DNA of 64,000 nt from Mytilinidion resinicola (lineage: Eukaryota; Ascomycota; Dothideomycetes; Mytilinidiales; Mytilinidiaceae): contig NW_022985449.1 in the NCBI RefSeq assembly GCF_010093595.1, positions 1,485,145 to 1,549,144 of the forward strand, given 5' to 3'. The notes beneath the pieces are model-generated. The model was not told where the DNA came from, searched no databases, and saw nothing but the letters and a program-made list of their open reading frames with translations. The translations under genes and the position numbers were made by a program. Positions within the stretch are counted from its first letter, which is position 1; the number at the start of each line of letters is the position of its first letter. This document shows positions 44,143-54,479 of this stretch, piece by piece.

Positions 44143-45928
44143 ATGTCCTACTCGTGGGTGGGGCCCCCTACAGCCTTCAATGGCACAAACGAATTCCTTG
44201 GTGGTGATTCCGGTATGTGACGCCTGCACTGGTGCTACGTCTGACACGTGAAAACGAGCTGGACGCGCCCCTCTTCTCGAGAACCCCATTGCCATTCGCA
44301 CCAGTCCCCAGAGCATCTGGACTGACGCTCAATTGCAGACTCTGAGAATCTCAATCAATGGTACCAGTCTGGTGACCAGGCCTACATCATCATTGCTTCG
44401 GCTATGGTGTTGGTCATGGTACCGGGTCTAGGTTTCCTCTACTCCGGCCTCGCACGCAGAAAGTCTGCTTTGTCTCTTATTTGGGCCTGCATGGGCTCCT
44501 GCTCCGTCATCACGTTCCAATGGTATTTCTGGGGTTATTCGCTCGCATTCAGTCAATATGGCACCAGCGGCTTCATCGGCGATCTCTCGAAATTCGGTCT
44601 CATGAAGACCTTGGGCGCCCCCAGCCCTGGAAGTCCTCTAATCCCCGATCTTCTATACGCTTTCTACCAGGTAAGTGTCTCTCGGGACCTCGATCATTTT
44701 TGGAACGTAAATTAATCCACTCTCTAGATGCAATTCTGTGCCGTTACCGCTGCTATCGTCGTTGGAGCTACCGCCGAACGCGGACGCCTTATCCCCATGA
44801 TGGTCTTCATCTTCTTCTGGGCTACAATTGTATACTGCCCAATCGCTTGCTGGGTCTGGAACGTCAATGGCTGGGCTTTCAAGTGGGGTGTGCTCGACTA
44901 CGCCGGCGGCGGACCTGTCGAGATCGGCTCCGGTATGTCTGCTTTGGCCTACTCGATGGTTCTCGGTAGACGCCAGGAGAAGATGATGCTCAACTTCCGC
45001 CCTCACAACGTGTCTCTAATCACCCTCGGAACGGTTCTTCTCTGGTTTGGATGGTTGGGCTTTAACGGCGGATCTTCGTTCGGTGCCAACCTCCGTGCGA
45101 CCATGGCCTGCTGGAACTCCAACTTGACTGCCATGTTCGGTGCCGCCACCTGGGTTCTTCTCGATTGGCGATTGGCCCGAAAGTGGTCCATGGTCGGCTG
45201 GTGCTCAGGCTGCATTTCTGGTCTCGTTGCTGCTACTCCTGCGTCTGGTTTCATCACCCCTTGGGGTAGCGTTGTTCTCGGCATCGTCACCGGTGTCGTA
45301 TGCAATTTTGCTACCAAGAGTACGTCTCATTCTTCCTTCGAAACTGGCGTAAGCTAACATTATCACAGTCAAGTTCTGGATCAAGATCGACGATGCCCTC
45401 GACGTGTTCGCTGAGCACGGCGTCGCTGGAATGGTTGGCCTCCTCGCCAATGGCATTTTCGGTGCCAGCTACATCATCGGCCTCGATGGCGTCAACACTG
45501 GCCTCTTCAACGGTGGTTGGATCCAACACAACTACAAGCAGCTCTACATTCAGTTCGCCTACGTTGTCGCAGTCACCGCGTATAGCTTCGTTGTCAGCGC
45601 CATCCTCGCCTACGCCATCAACTACATCCCCGGCCTTAAGCTCCGCGCCTCTGAAGAGGCCGAGCTCCTCGGCATGGACGACGACCAGCTCGGCGAGTTC
45701 GCCTACGACTACGTCGAGGTCCGCCGCGACTATCTCGCCTGGACCCCGGCCCAGAAGGAGCCGTCCCACTCCGAACACCACATTCCCCAGGGCGAGCGCC
45801 ACGGCATCTCGCAACACAGCCAGATGCTAGAAGGCAAGGAGCCCAGCGAAAGCAGCGGCGAACAGCATACCGGCATCGGCGGCGATCGCCACGGTATCGC
45901 GGCCGAGAAGGTCGAACACGAAAGTTAG
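44143..45928 (+). CDS. Ammonium transporter, MEP1/MeaA type
   Basis: Exons 44143-44212, 44339-44670, 44728-45319 and 45369-45928; introns 44213-44338, 44671-44727 and 45320-45368; 517 aa. Eleven helices of the Amt/Mep/Rh fold are evident: IIIASAMVLVMVPGLGFLYS, the family signature DYAGGGPVEIGSGMSALAYS, LWFGWLGFNGGSSFGAN, EHGVAGMVGLLANGIFGASY. The second pore histidine is present (AEHGVAG), but the first twin-His position is Glu (GGPVEIGSG), as in yeast Mep1/Mep3 and Aspergillus MeaA; Mep2-type sensors keep His. The cytosolic tail is long, acidic then Ser/His-rich (SEHHIPQGERHGISQH), and may be regulatory. It imports ammonium at the plasma membrane and in ascomycetes is normally under nitrogen repression through GATA factors; promoter sites were not mapped. 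Confidence 0.95.
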
Positions 45929-48076
45929 AGTCCAAAATAGAGTTCCTTTTGTGACTGTTGGTTGGGTTTGAGCATGCTAGGAGTTGGATACCATATATCG
46001 TTACTGTCTCTACTCGGAAATGTAGCCGGTCTCATTTTATGGGGTTGGGTTATGCGTTCTGAGTGAAGAAGGACGTAGACGACACGTACGTTGCGCCTGT
46101 CTTGTGTGTGCGCGTGAGCATATATTGTTTGAACTATTTATTACCTACTGGCTGACGCCGGGTCAATCTATTCCCTTGTACATATTACATATTCGCTTCA
46201 CACCAATACCTGCCGTGCAGCGTGAAACAGAATACGCAAGTTCACTGTTCCACCAGGTCTCCACAGCCCCCTTCCTCCCGCTACCCAGGTCCCTGCCAAC
46301 CTCCAACCGCCCACGCATTACAACTCCACTTGTCTCACAGGGAACCCGTCAGCGTGGCAACCTAGTGAAGTCATTCCGACCCCCCAAATCCCCCGATCAC
46401 GTGCCCTACTTACCTTATCGCTGCCAAGCCGATCGGCAAGCTTGGGCATGGGAAAGTTGAGACGGGCTTTCCGCTTCTCCATCCTTCTCCGCTCCTTATC
46501 ATCTGCACCCCGGATTGTAGTACGCCGATCGCGGTGGTGATGTCACTGTGCTGTGAATGAATCCGTGGCAATCGTTGCTCTGAGCGTGCATCGAGTTGTC
46601 AGCCAAGTGAGCTTCGTTGTCTGTGCTCACTGAAAAGGGGGAATGCATTGGATCGCTTGGCTGAGGGGGTTTCAGCTGGTTTCTTAAGGATTTGAAGAAG
46701 GCTATCAGCGGGAGTGTTTATAGCGTAGAGGTACGTCATTGGAGACGTTGAAAGGTGAAGACGTCCAGGAAGAGCCAAAATCATGATAGCTCAGAGGACA
46801 GATCTTGGCTTGAGGTTTGATTTCTAATCTACCTGCTCGAAGCGTCTTACTTCTCTCTAAAGTGTCTCTCAAAAAGTCGTTTTCTTTGCTTGTCTCGTCA
46901 TCGCCTCGATTTCCGATCCTTTCAATGGCCTTGCCTAAAGGCTGTCGGTGCTCCAACTACCCTCAAGACTGGCTTCCAGTTCAAGTCAATTTTCATTTCT
47001 GTTTAATGTACAATGGTACGAAGTGAGCTAGATAGACTGAACATACCCGTGGTCGTCTCCGCATGTCTAGTCCTTTCTAACTTTGCAACCATTATTTTCA
47101 GAGAGTCACGTGATTGAGTCCACTTGCCTGTAAAGAAACAGTTCTTAACTTCAGTGTACACTGCTTTGCTATTGCCAGACTTGCTCTAAGCTATTAGCGA
47201 ATTTTCAAATTATATGTTTCTCTATCGTCTTTAGCAAGCAGCTTGGCATCACAAATGGTACAAAGGTACGATTATCGAGAAGAAGTAGATGTTTTATACC
47301 TTTTTCAGACTAGCGCGCTTAGGTACAATCTCATTGGTTCGCTTGAGATACGTCAAAGCCGCTAAACTTCGCTAACCTTGTCTAGTCACGTGATCTATAT
47401 CTCGCATCCACGCATATAAAACCTGGACTACCTTCGAAGGGAAATCATCTCATCACGAGTCAACGTTTTGCGCACAAGGTAGCTTTTTTGGCACATATGC
47501 GCTGGCAATGCCTCGATAAGTTGCAGGTTAACCTGAGTAACAAGACTGTTCACATGCAAAAAACTTGAACCAGGCACCGAAAGTCCAGAACCAAGCCACT
47601 CTCTCCTAGCACTCATCGGAGTTATGTGGATGGGCACGTGAAGCAAATATGAATAAAGAAGGGATGCGCGGCACTAATCTCGAGAGCAACAGTCTTTGTC
47701 CCTGGCCATCTGACTCTTGCTCGTTCTTTATTCGACAGGGTCAGAAGGACAGAATACCAAGGATGTATATCCTCAGACAAAGAATCTTCAGAGGGAGGTT
47801 ATCCATCACAAGGTGTCCACCGCCCAACTGATTTTCTCCACTACACTCTCTCATCGTTTTTCTTGCTTTCGTCCCGTGTTCATTACCGTGTATATCGATA
47901 GGACTGGATCCTGAAGAGCTTCGTTTGCATTTTCTCTGTTTCCTATCCTCGCAAAGTAGGCCTGTGCGATTCTACGCCCACTCATTTCAATTTTCATCCA
48001 TACGAAAGTTAAACAATTATCCCGTATCCGAAACATACCAAGGGACCGTCAGCCGCTTCGGCTACCACGTTAAACC
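45929..48076. other. Intergenic with CACGTG/TATA element, no gene seen
   Basis: 3' flank of the ammonium transporter and promoter of the Cys-rich gene. TCACGTGA at 47386-47393 precedes TATAAA at 47415-47420; another CACGTG lies near 47105 and one near 47634. No coding sequence supported. Confidence 0.55.
47386..47420 (+). promoter_or_regulatory. TCACGTGA and TATA box
   Basis: TCACGTGA at 47386-47393 with TATAAA 22 bp downstream (47415-47420). The nearest gene start is at 48077, over 600 bp away, so either the leader is long or another transcript begins here. Confidence 0.35.
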
Positions 48077-49273
48077 ATGGCACAACACCCAGACATGAAC
48101 AAATCGTGCAACAAGAAACTCCCCCAATCCAAAGCGGCCAGCCTAACCATTCGCCCGGCCCCATTCAAACCAACCCTCCTCTCGATTCCCCCATCCCCGT
48201 TCTCCCCTCGCATCCCAATCACGCCCGAGTTCCCCTCCCTCAACCAGAAAGCGATAACCAAAGCCGCCGCGTCAACTACCACCCTCTCAACCCCCCCTCC
48301 TCCCTCCCCACTCCAATGGCTTTGGCAATGCCACAAATGCTCCCGCACTTACCAACTCGGCGTGACCCGCCGCTGCCTCGACGACGGGCACTTCTTCTGC
48401 GCCGGCACCACGACCATCAAGTCGTGGCGCAAATCCGTCAACCCACGCCGCGTGCGCACCCACCGCGCCTGCGCCAGCGAGTTCGACTACCAGGGCTGGA
48501 AGACGTGGGGCCAGTGGTGGCGCGGCGGCGGCGGCGGCGGCGACGAAGACGTGCGCATGGTCGACGCCGCGACCTCTTCAGACGCGTACTCGTTCTCCTC
48601 GTCGTCCTCAGACACGGAGAGCGAGCCAGACGCCAAGCCGGCGAAGAGCTGCTGGGACCGGTGCGACTACCCCAGCGAGTGCAGATGGGGCAAGCAGTTC
48701 GGCGTCCACACGCCGGCGAAGACGGAGTCGGTCGGCATCCCGCTCTGCCCGCCGCCGCCGCCGCCGCCGCCACCCCCGGAGCCAACGCTCGAGATGCAGC
48801 TGGAGGGCTTGAGCGATGAGGGGGTGAAGAAGGGCGGGAAGTCTGATTTCTGGGGTGCGCTGCTGGCGAGCACGACGAGGCGGAAGACGGCGGGGTCGTC
48901 GTCGCCGCTTGCGCAGGTGCTAGAGGAGCCGGAGAGGGAGAGGGAGGGGCCGAAGACGGTGACGCCGCCGAGTCCGGCGCTGCTGGCGGGTGGGAGTGGG
49001 TCCGCGGCGAGTGCGCTGGGTCAGAGTCTTACGGCGATGGCGCCGGTGACGTTGATGGACATTATTACGAAGAAGGCGAAGAAGGGGAAGGGGAAGGGGT
49101 TGAAGGCGCCGGAGCCGGTTGTTGTAGCTGGTGGTTCTGGGGCTGAGCGTGAGGGCAATAGGGTTGCGTTTGCTGAGAGTAATTCTACTGCGGTGCCGGT
49201 AGGTTCGGTTGAGAGAGTCAAGGGGAGTGATAGTGGGTATTTTAGTCATGGCGAGGACACGGCTGGGAAGTAA
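48077..49273 (+). CDS. Cysteine-rich fungal protein of unknown function
   Basis: Single exon, 398 aa, start ATG at 48077 (a second ATG follows six codons later). The N-terminal 75 residues are Pro/Ser-rich. A Cys/Trp/His block spans about residues 78-215: WLWQCHKCSRTYQLGVTRRC, DDGHFFCAG, HRACASEFDYQGWKTWGQWW, then after an acidic/Ser spacer CWDRCDYPSECRWGKQFGVH. The C-x2-C and paired Cys/His spacing suggest metal binding. A ten-Pro run and a disordered Gly/Ser/Lys-rich tail follow (KKAKKGKGKGLKAPEPV). I recognise no named domain; it appears to be a conserved Pezizomycotina orphan. Strong low complexity with GGC and CCG runs explains several long shadow frames. Confidence 0.78.
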   Translation: MAQHPDMNKSCNKKLPQSKAASLTIRPAPFKPTLLSIPPSPFSPRIPITPEFPSLNQKAITKAAASTTTLSTPPPPSPLQWLWQCHKCSRTYQLGVTRRCLDDGHFFCAGTTTIKSWRKSVNPRRVRTHRACASEFDYQGWKTWGQWWRGGGGGGDEDVRMVDAATSSDAYSFSSSSSDTESEPDAKPAKSCWDRCDYPSECRWGKQFGVHTPAKTESVGIPLCPPPPPPPPPPEPTLEMQLEGLSDEGVKKGGKSDFWGALLASTTRRKTAGSSSPLAQVLEEPEREREGPKTVTPPSPALLAGGSGSAASALGQSLTAMAPVTLMDIITKKAKKGKGKGLKAPEPVVVAGGSGAEREGNRVAFAESNSTAVPVGSVERVKGSDSGYFSHGEDTAGK

Positions 49274-49786
49274 ATAGGGATGTGAAAGGAGTATTTCGGA
49301 TGCTGCTGGAATCGAGCTGGTCTTTGGATTCTAAGGTTGAGATATAGGACGATAGTAGGATAGTATTATGCGATTGTAAAGTAGGTGTACGATACACTTC
49401 AATCCCTGGTTTGATTTTGAAAGCATATATAAACGAGAAGGCCAGATAAAAGCTCATGCAGTGAAGAGACGAGGCAGTTTCCTTTGTTATATGAATTGAT
49501 GCAGTGGGGAAAGTGAGTATAGGGTAATAAAGGTCGACTAACCTGGTTCGGCTAAGCATTGCTTAGTCATCTAGCTAGACAGTCCCTTTTAGCGGTATCC
49601 TCGTGCTGTATGGATGCAAAATGCTACAAAGCTTGTGTGGCTGTCTCGGCATCTGCATTCTCAGCATCCAGCGAAAAGCTTTGATTTGATTTCTCGCATA
49701 CTTAGGTTGTCAGGCTGATAAGTCTGTGGCATCATGTTTGAGAATGCCGCATCTCGCTCTCCTTTCAATGTAATCTAATTTCTCCC
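49274..49786. other. Convergent 3' flanks
   Basis: Sequence between the Cys-rich gene and the dead carboxylesterase. No gene seen. Confidence 0.7.
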
Positions 49787-51562
49787 TCACTGACCTCGCC
49801 CCGCCTGCGTCTCAATCAGCCAATCTATCGCCTCTTCTCTAAACGTGTCCTCCTCCGCCCACGACCCCGAATCCTTAAACACAAAGTTAATACCGTTGCT
49901 ACTCTCATTATACGCAGGCCAATACGTGAAGTCTCGGCCATGCTTATTCGGATTTAACGTTGCTACAAAAGCCACCGTCATCGACGAAGTCATTTCCCTC
50001 AGCCGTGTTCGCGCCTCTCGGGGGCCGCACCATGGCAGCGTGAAGTTGTTCGGGTGATTGATGCTGAAAGGCTGGTTCGTCACGTGGCCGGCGCCCAGAT
50101 ACGCCGCCGGAGCGAACTCTTTACTCGTCCAAGAGGGCGTTGCGAACTGATACTTGTACACAGGCATGCCAGCCGCAGACATGACTCTAGCATCTTGTCG
50201 GCTGTTGCTGTTAAACACAACATCCCCAGAGATGACGTTCTGGCGCTTAAACATGTAGCCATGCGACGCGAAGCGTTCCTCGCCAGTACCGGTTGGAATG
50301 CCTTGCGTCGGGTCGTCTGGATACAGCTTGAAGATTGTCTCCCAGGTCTTGTTGGAGATGGTGTACCCCGAGCCTTGCTGGAGCCCGCGAGTGATGATGT
50401 CGGCTTCAGTGTTGGCGCCCGGCACGCCGAAGGAATCGCCTTCGTCGATACCGCCGCCGGTCATGAGGGCGACTTTGTGGAACTTGACGAGCTTTTTTGC
50501 ACGGCCGCCTACCATGGGGAGGAAGGAGCCGTCGGTAACGGCGAAGAAGAAGAGGTCCTGTTGGGTGGCGTTGAGGGCTTCGTAGGGGGCTTGGCGGAGG
50601 CATTGGAGTTGGTCGGGCGCGGAGGTGCAGTTGAGGCGCGAGACGAGAGTGTTGTAGAGGGGCTGGTACCAGTCGGTGCTGTTGGCTAAGGGGCACCCGT
50701 GAGCGGTGTTCGTGTTTGACACAGTGAGGGGAATGCCTACTCGCAATTGCGTTGCTTGATCCACTCACGCTGATGGCTGCTCTGAGCGGGGATTTCCCTC
50801 CTCCACCTCCGTATGCGTGCACCTGCCATAGTACCATATCCCCTCCCCTTTGTATTCGTTAGAAGTATTCTGTGTCTGCCATTTATTACTAAGACTTACG
50901 AGAATTGACCCATAATGGTGACTTCGTCCGGATTCCCACCGAAACCTGCAATATTCTCCTGGACCTAGTCGAGGGCCATGCGAACATCATTCTAGAAGAA
51001 GTTAGTTTGGATCTCGGGTTCTGAAGGATTATCGACTTACCGCAACATCCTGACTTGCTAGAAATCCAAAAGCTGCTTTCCGGAAGTTGACAAAAACTAT
51101 CATCACAGGTTCGTTCATCTCTTGTGACCTTCGGACTAAGAATGTCATATTATTGCCATCTGAGTTGGTAGATCCAGTCTGCCCTGCGCCGCCATACAGC
51201 TGCACTAAGACCGGGAGCTTCTTGGTGGGGTGGTAGTTGGACAGCCTAACGATGTTCAGGTTCAGACAGTCTTCGTTCAATTCATAGAGAGTAGCATTAT
51301 CTTTTCCGGGACAGGTGTACCCAATCTTGGTCGCATCCCTGACACCTTGAAATTTTGAAGTCAATGATCGAGGATATCGAAATCGGTATTCTCCAATGGG
51401 TGGCTTAGCATAGGGAATCCCAAGGAAAAAATCCTGCTTGAACTGAGGTACTGAGCGACCTAAGAATGTGCCATTCTTGGCATGCCCGAGAGGTCCTGAT
51501 GCAGCATAGACCTGGGCCTGAGACAGAGCCGACAACACAAAGCATAGAGAATGAAGTTGCAT
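49787..51562 (-). pseudogene. Carboxylesterase type B, inactivated
   Basis: Exons 51041-51562, 50900-50991, 50741-50847 and 49787-50685; introns 50992-51040, 50848-50899 and 50686-50740 (the last with a weak GTAGGC donor). A signal peptide (MQLHSLCFVLSALSQAQVYA) is followed by FLGIPYAKPPIGEYRFRYP, EDCLNLNIVR and LPVLVQLYGGAGQTG, all type-B esterase/lipase features of a secreted enzyme. Two lesions are clear. The codon at 50965-50967 is TAG where the family has Trp (MALD-stop-VQENIAGFGG). The nucleophile motif reads GQFSGGG, with Phe (TTC, 50902-50904) where GQSSGG carries the catalytic Ser. The segment linking SQDVA to NDVRMALD also lacks a few usual residues. The downstream part, to ETQAGRGQ-stop, remains open, so decay looks recent. 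Confidence 0.85.
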
Positions 51563-51869
51563 GATGACGGGTTGAACAGCGCAAAATAGCTTGTGTCAAC
51601 TTTGTTATCCAGTGAGATACCATATTGAATGCTTATAATATGTACCACTTGAAATTAGCAGACGGCTTTTCGAAGTTGAGCTTTGTAAGTGGTACTGATA
51701 GGCATGTCAGTTCCTAAAGCCAGACCCTATTTTCAGCCGCAATCATATCCTTGTTGTTGAGGCTCGGCTGATAGACTGTGCATCTTGCGAACTAGAGCCT
51801 ATTATCCGAGGCCAGATAGTGAAGGTCCACTTTTCATATCCGGAATGAAATTTGAACAGTCTCAGCGAT
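51563..51869. other. Short intergenic
   Basis: Promoter of the dead esterase and 3' flank of regulator 1. No gene. Confidence 0.7.
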
Positions 51870-53981
51870 CTAGAGACCCGGAATGTCGATATTATAGTCA
51901 AGATTGAAGCCTCCAGATGCCAACGGCCCAAACTGCTGTTCTCCCCAAAGTGGCCACACCTGATTCCACTGGTTGAAGATCGAGATCTCGTGCGGAAAGT
52001 ACATATCTTCTAATGGCTGCAAAGATTGCTCGGGAATGTTGTGCGAATGGGACAACTGTTGTAAGCCAAGTGCTGCCTCAGCCGCATGGCTTGTGTCGAT
52101 CTCTCTTTCATGGCTTTCTACTTCAGCCATTCGAGTGTCGTCCTCGTGGATAGGCGAGACGCCAGAAGAGTCATGGATCGAAGCTTCCAGGGCCTCAAAG
52201 TCCGCTCGCGTTTTGCCTTGGAACCGTTGGTGATCTCGGCTAGCTTTGATGTAGAGGTTTCGAGCGTGTAAGGTGGTCTTGAACTACTCAGGATTAGAAG
52301 TGTACCCCGGTGCGGACACTTAAACTTACCCAACCATTCCCCATCTTCCAGATTTCCTTGAAACGTGACAGCCACTGTATATTGACTTCGAGTAGCTTCG
52401 TTGAGAAATGAATACACTTCCCATAGTTCATACGCGGGAAGCTCGACACATAGGCATTCATGATGGCGGCAGAAAAGGCACAGAAGCCTGAGAACGGCGT
52501 GAGCAAAGACGTGTTAAGATCATCTAATTCCTGGAGAAGATTCGTAATTTGTGCCGAAGAGTTGAAGAGTTGATCGGCTCGTTCCACCCACCAGCCCTCT
52601 GGGGCTGCAGATTCCAAGAGGGGCGGGTCAACAGGTCCAACCGGAATTGATTCAGGTTTTGGAAGAAACGGAATATACTCTCGGCTAAGGAACAGAATGC
52701 TACAAGAGTTAGTCCGGCATGAGATTCTGCACGTTCAGACTGACCTGATATAGTAGACTAGGTTGATGAATGCAAATTGCTCTCCGTGGCCAAGTGATAC
52801 ATGACCGGCAATTTGGACTCCGGGATACTTCATGCGCTGATGTTGATGCTGTCTCCAATCATCCAGCTCATCGTATAGATCTTTCCAAGGTGATCCAGGC
52901 GTCCAGGGACAGTTAGCTAGGAGCGTCATGCCAGGCTGCCTTCTCCCGCCGTTGATGATCCACTTGAGAATTCGGGCCCAAATATCGAAGCCCCTGACTA
53001 ATATGCTGTAGCTGTATTCGATAGTATTATACATGTCTCCGTGGATGTTGCCAATATATATCCGCGGATTAGAGGATTGCCCGAAAGCAAAATCTTGATC
53101 TCCGATAGGCAGATGAATGCGCATCTGGTCCAGGGGTAGAGTGAATGGCTGGCCCTTTCCACATAGAACAAGTCGATCCATGATAAAACAGCTCCAAAAT
53201 GTACGATTGTAAATCTCTTGCTCCAATTCACTCGGTCGGGTTGGTCCTCTCATGGTTTCTAGGGATTGCATCATTCGTATTGCGACTCCAGTGGTCATCC
53301 ATGCGTCATATCCCCTCCCATCCCCCCACTCATACATAGCGAGTAGTAGAAGAGTTTGAATTGTGACTAGTTTTGGAGGTTCTAGGAATAGCCCAGAAAG
53401 CGCGGTTTTGACATACCTCGCAGTTTCATCTTGGTGAGTAGAGCACAGCGCCATCATCGCAGCCTTGAGTAAAAGGCTTGAGGTTTCTTGTGAATCCACA
53501 TCGAACGTCGCAAGATGTAGAAAGCTCAATTCAGGGAATGTCTGATGGAACTTTGAAGCAGCTTGGAGGACATCAGTCCTGGATGTATTTCTGAGAGTAT
53601 TGATGACTCTACCGTCTGGGTCGATAGCAGACACCGCGTTCGAAGCACATGTCGTATTATCGGCGCCAATGTCTCCCTCTTCATGGGTAGTGTCGACAGT
53701 TGTTGGCTTATGAGATAGCGTAGGAGTTCTGTACCGCTTCCTCCTGATGGCGTGGATGTTAGGTCCAGACAAGATGCAGTCTCCTTGAGATGTCCGTCCA
53801 TTCCTCAAACAATTCCGACACGGCGGTTCTCCCTGATGTATACATTTGATCTTAGATCTCCTGTTCTCATTTAGCATTCGTTCATGTTGCTTCCTACGAG
53901 TTGGAGATCCTTATAGTCACGTGCCGTGTACTCATCCGTCACGTACCTGCACCAAGCACACGCGATCGTCGTGCGCACCAT
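51870..53981 (-). CDS. Zn2Cys6 transcription factor 1 of the esterase/aminotransferase cluster
   Basis: Exons 53947-53981, 52745-53860, 52330-52699 and 51870-52283; introns 53861-53946, 52700-52744 and 52284-52329; 644 aa. The first exon (MVRTTIACAWC) must be spliced to the second to complete the zinc cluster ACAWCRRSKIKC plus EPPCRNCLRNGRTSQGDC, giving all six Cys. A basic linker follows (HAIRRKRYR). The fungal-specific transcription factor domain is seen at residues 150-330, with LLLLAMYEWGDGRGYDAWMT, GVAIRMMQSLET and RTFWSCFIMDRLVLCGKGQP. The C-terminal part is acidic and Gln-rich, ending in a hydrophobic/aromatic stretch that could activate transcription. Such factors bind CGG-type sites as nuclear dimers. 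It is head-to-head with the intact esterase gene (498 bp between starts), which it may control. Confidence 0.92.
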
Positions 53982-54479
53982 TCTGCATCGGACTCCAGCT
54001 CCGACTGCTACCAAGCCATATCTTGCTTGCTCCTATCCTAACACGTCTTCTCGCCGCCTGTGCTGTTGCCGTCTGTGCTGTTGCCGTCTGAGTTGGACCT
54101 GCTCGGGTTTGACGGTGGGGCTTCGCCGGCTTTTGTTGCCGGTTCTTCGGACGCTAGAATATCTCCGCTGATAGGCCGTGCGAGATGCTATCTGATCGGG
54201 AGGGATCAGAGTCAGGGCGGGGTTTGATTCCGTCGTAAATACCCACCTATATTCACTATCTTCCTAGGACTGGCGACGGGTGGGCCATTGAATCCGATTA
54301 TGCTTTCAGCATGCGCGCTTGTGTTCAATCATGAGGAACTGGGGACCGAGCTACAAGAGAAGCCATGTGCTTGCCGCCGCATAGGGTCCTTCAGTGGGAT
54401 CTTCTATCAGATTTTGAATCAAACCTACCGTCAAACCTATATTATCCCAAAGATCCGCGAGTAATCATCAAACTCAACC
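53982..54479. promoter_or_regulatory. Shared divergent promoter, regulator 1 / carboxylesterase
   Basis: Contains a perfect 15-bp tandem duplication (TGTGCTGTTGCCGTC, 54059-54073 and 54074-54088) and a CCG-N11-CGG everted pair (54126-54142) of the kind bound by Zn2Cys6 dimers. Functional use is inferred. Confidence 0.5.
54059..54088. repeat. 15-bp tandem duplication in divergent promoter
   Basis: Two perfect adjacent copies of TGTGCTGTTGCCGTC, at 54059-54073 and 54074-54088. Confidence 0.95.

Noticed and set aside
46780..46860. tRNA-like stretch (ATAGCTCAGAGGACAGA..GGTTTGATTTC)
   Set aside because: No cloverleaf could be closed: no acceptor-stem pairing and the T-loop lacks the GGTTCGA core.
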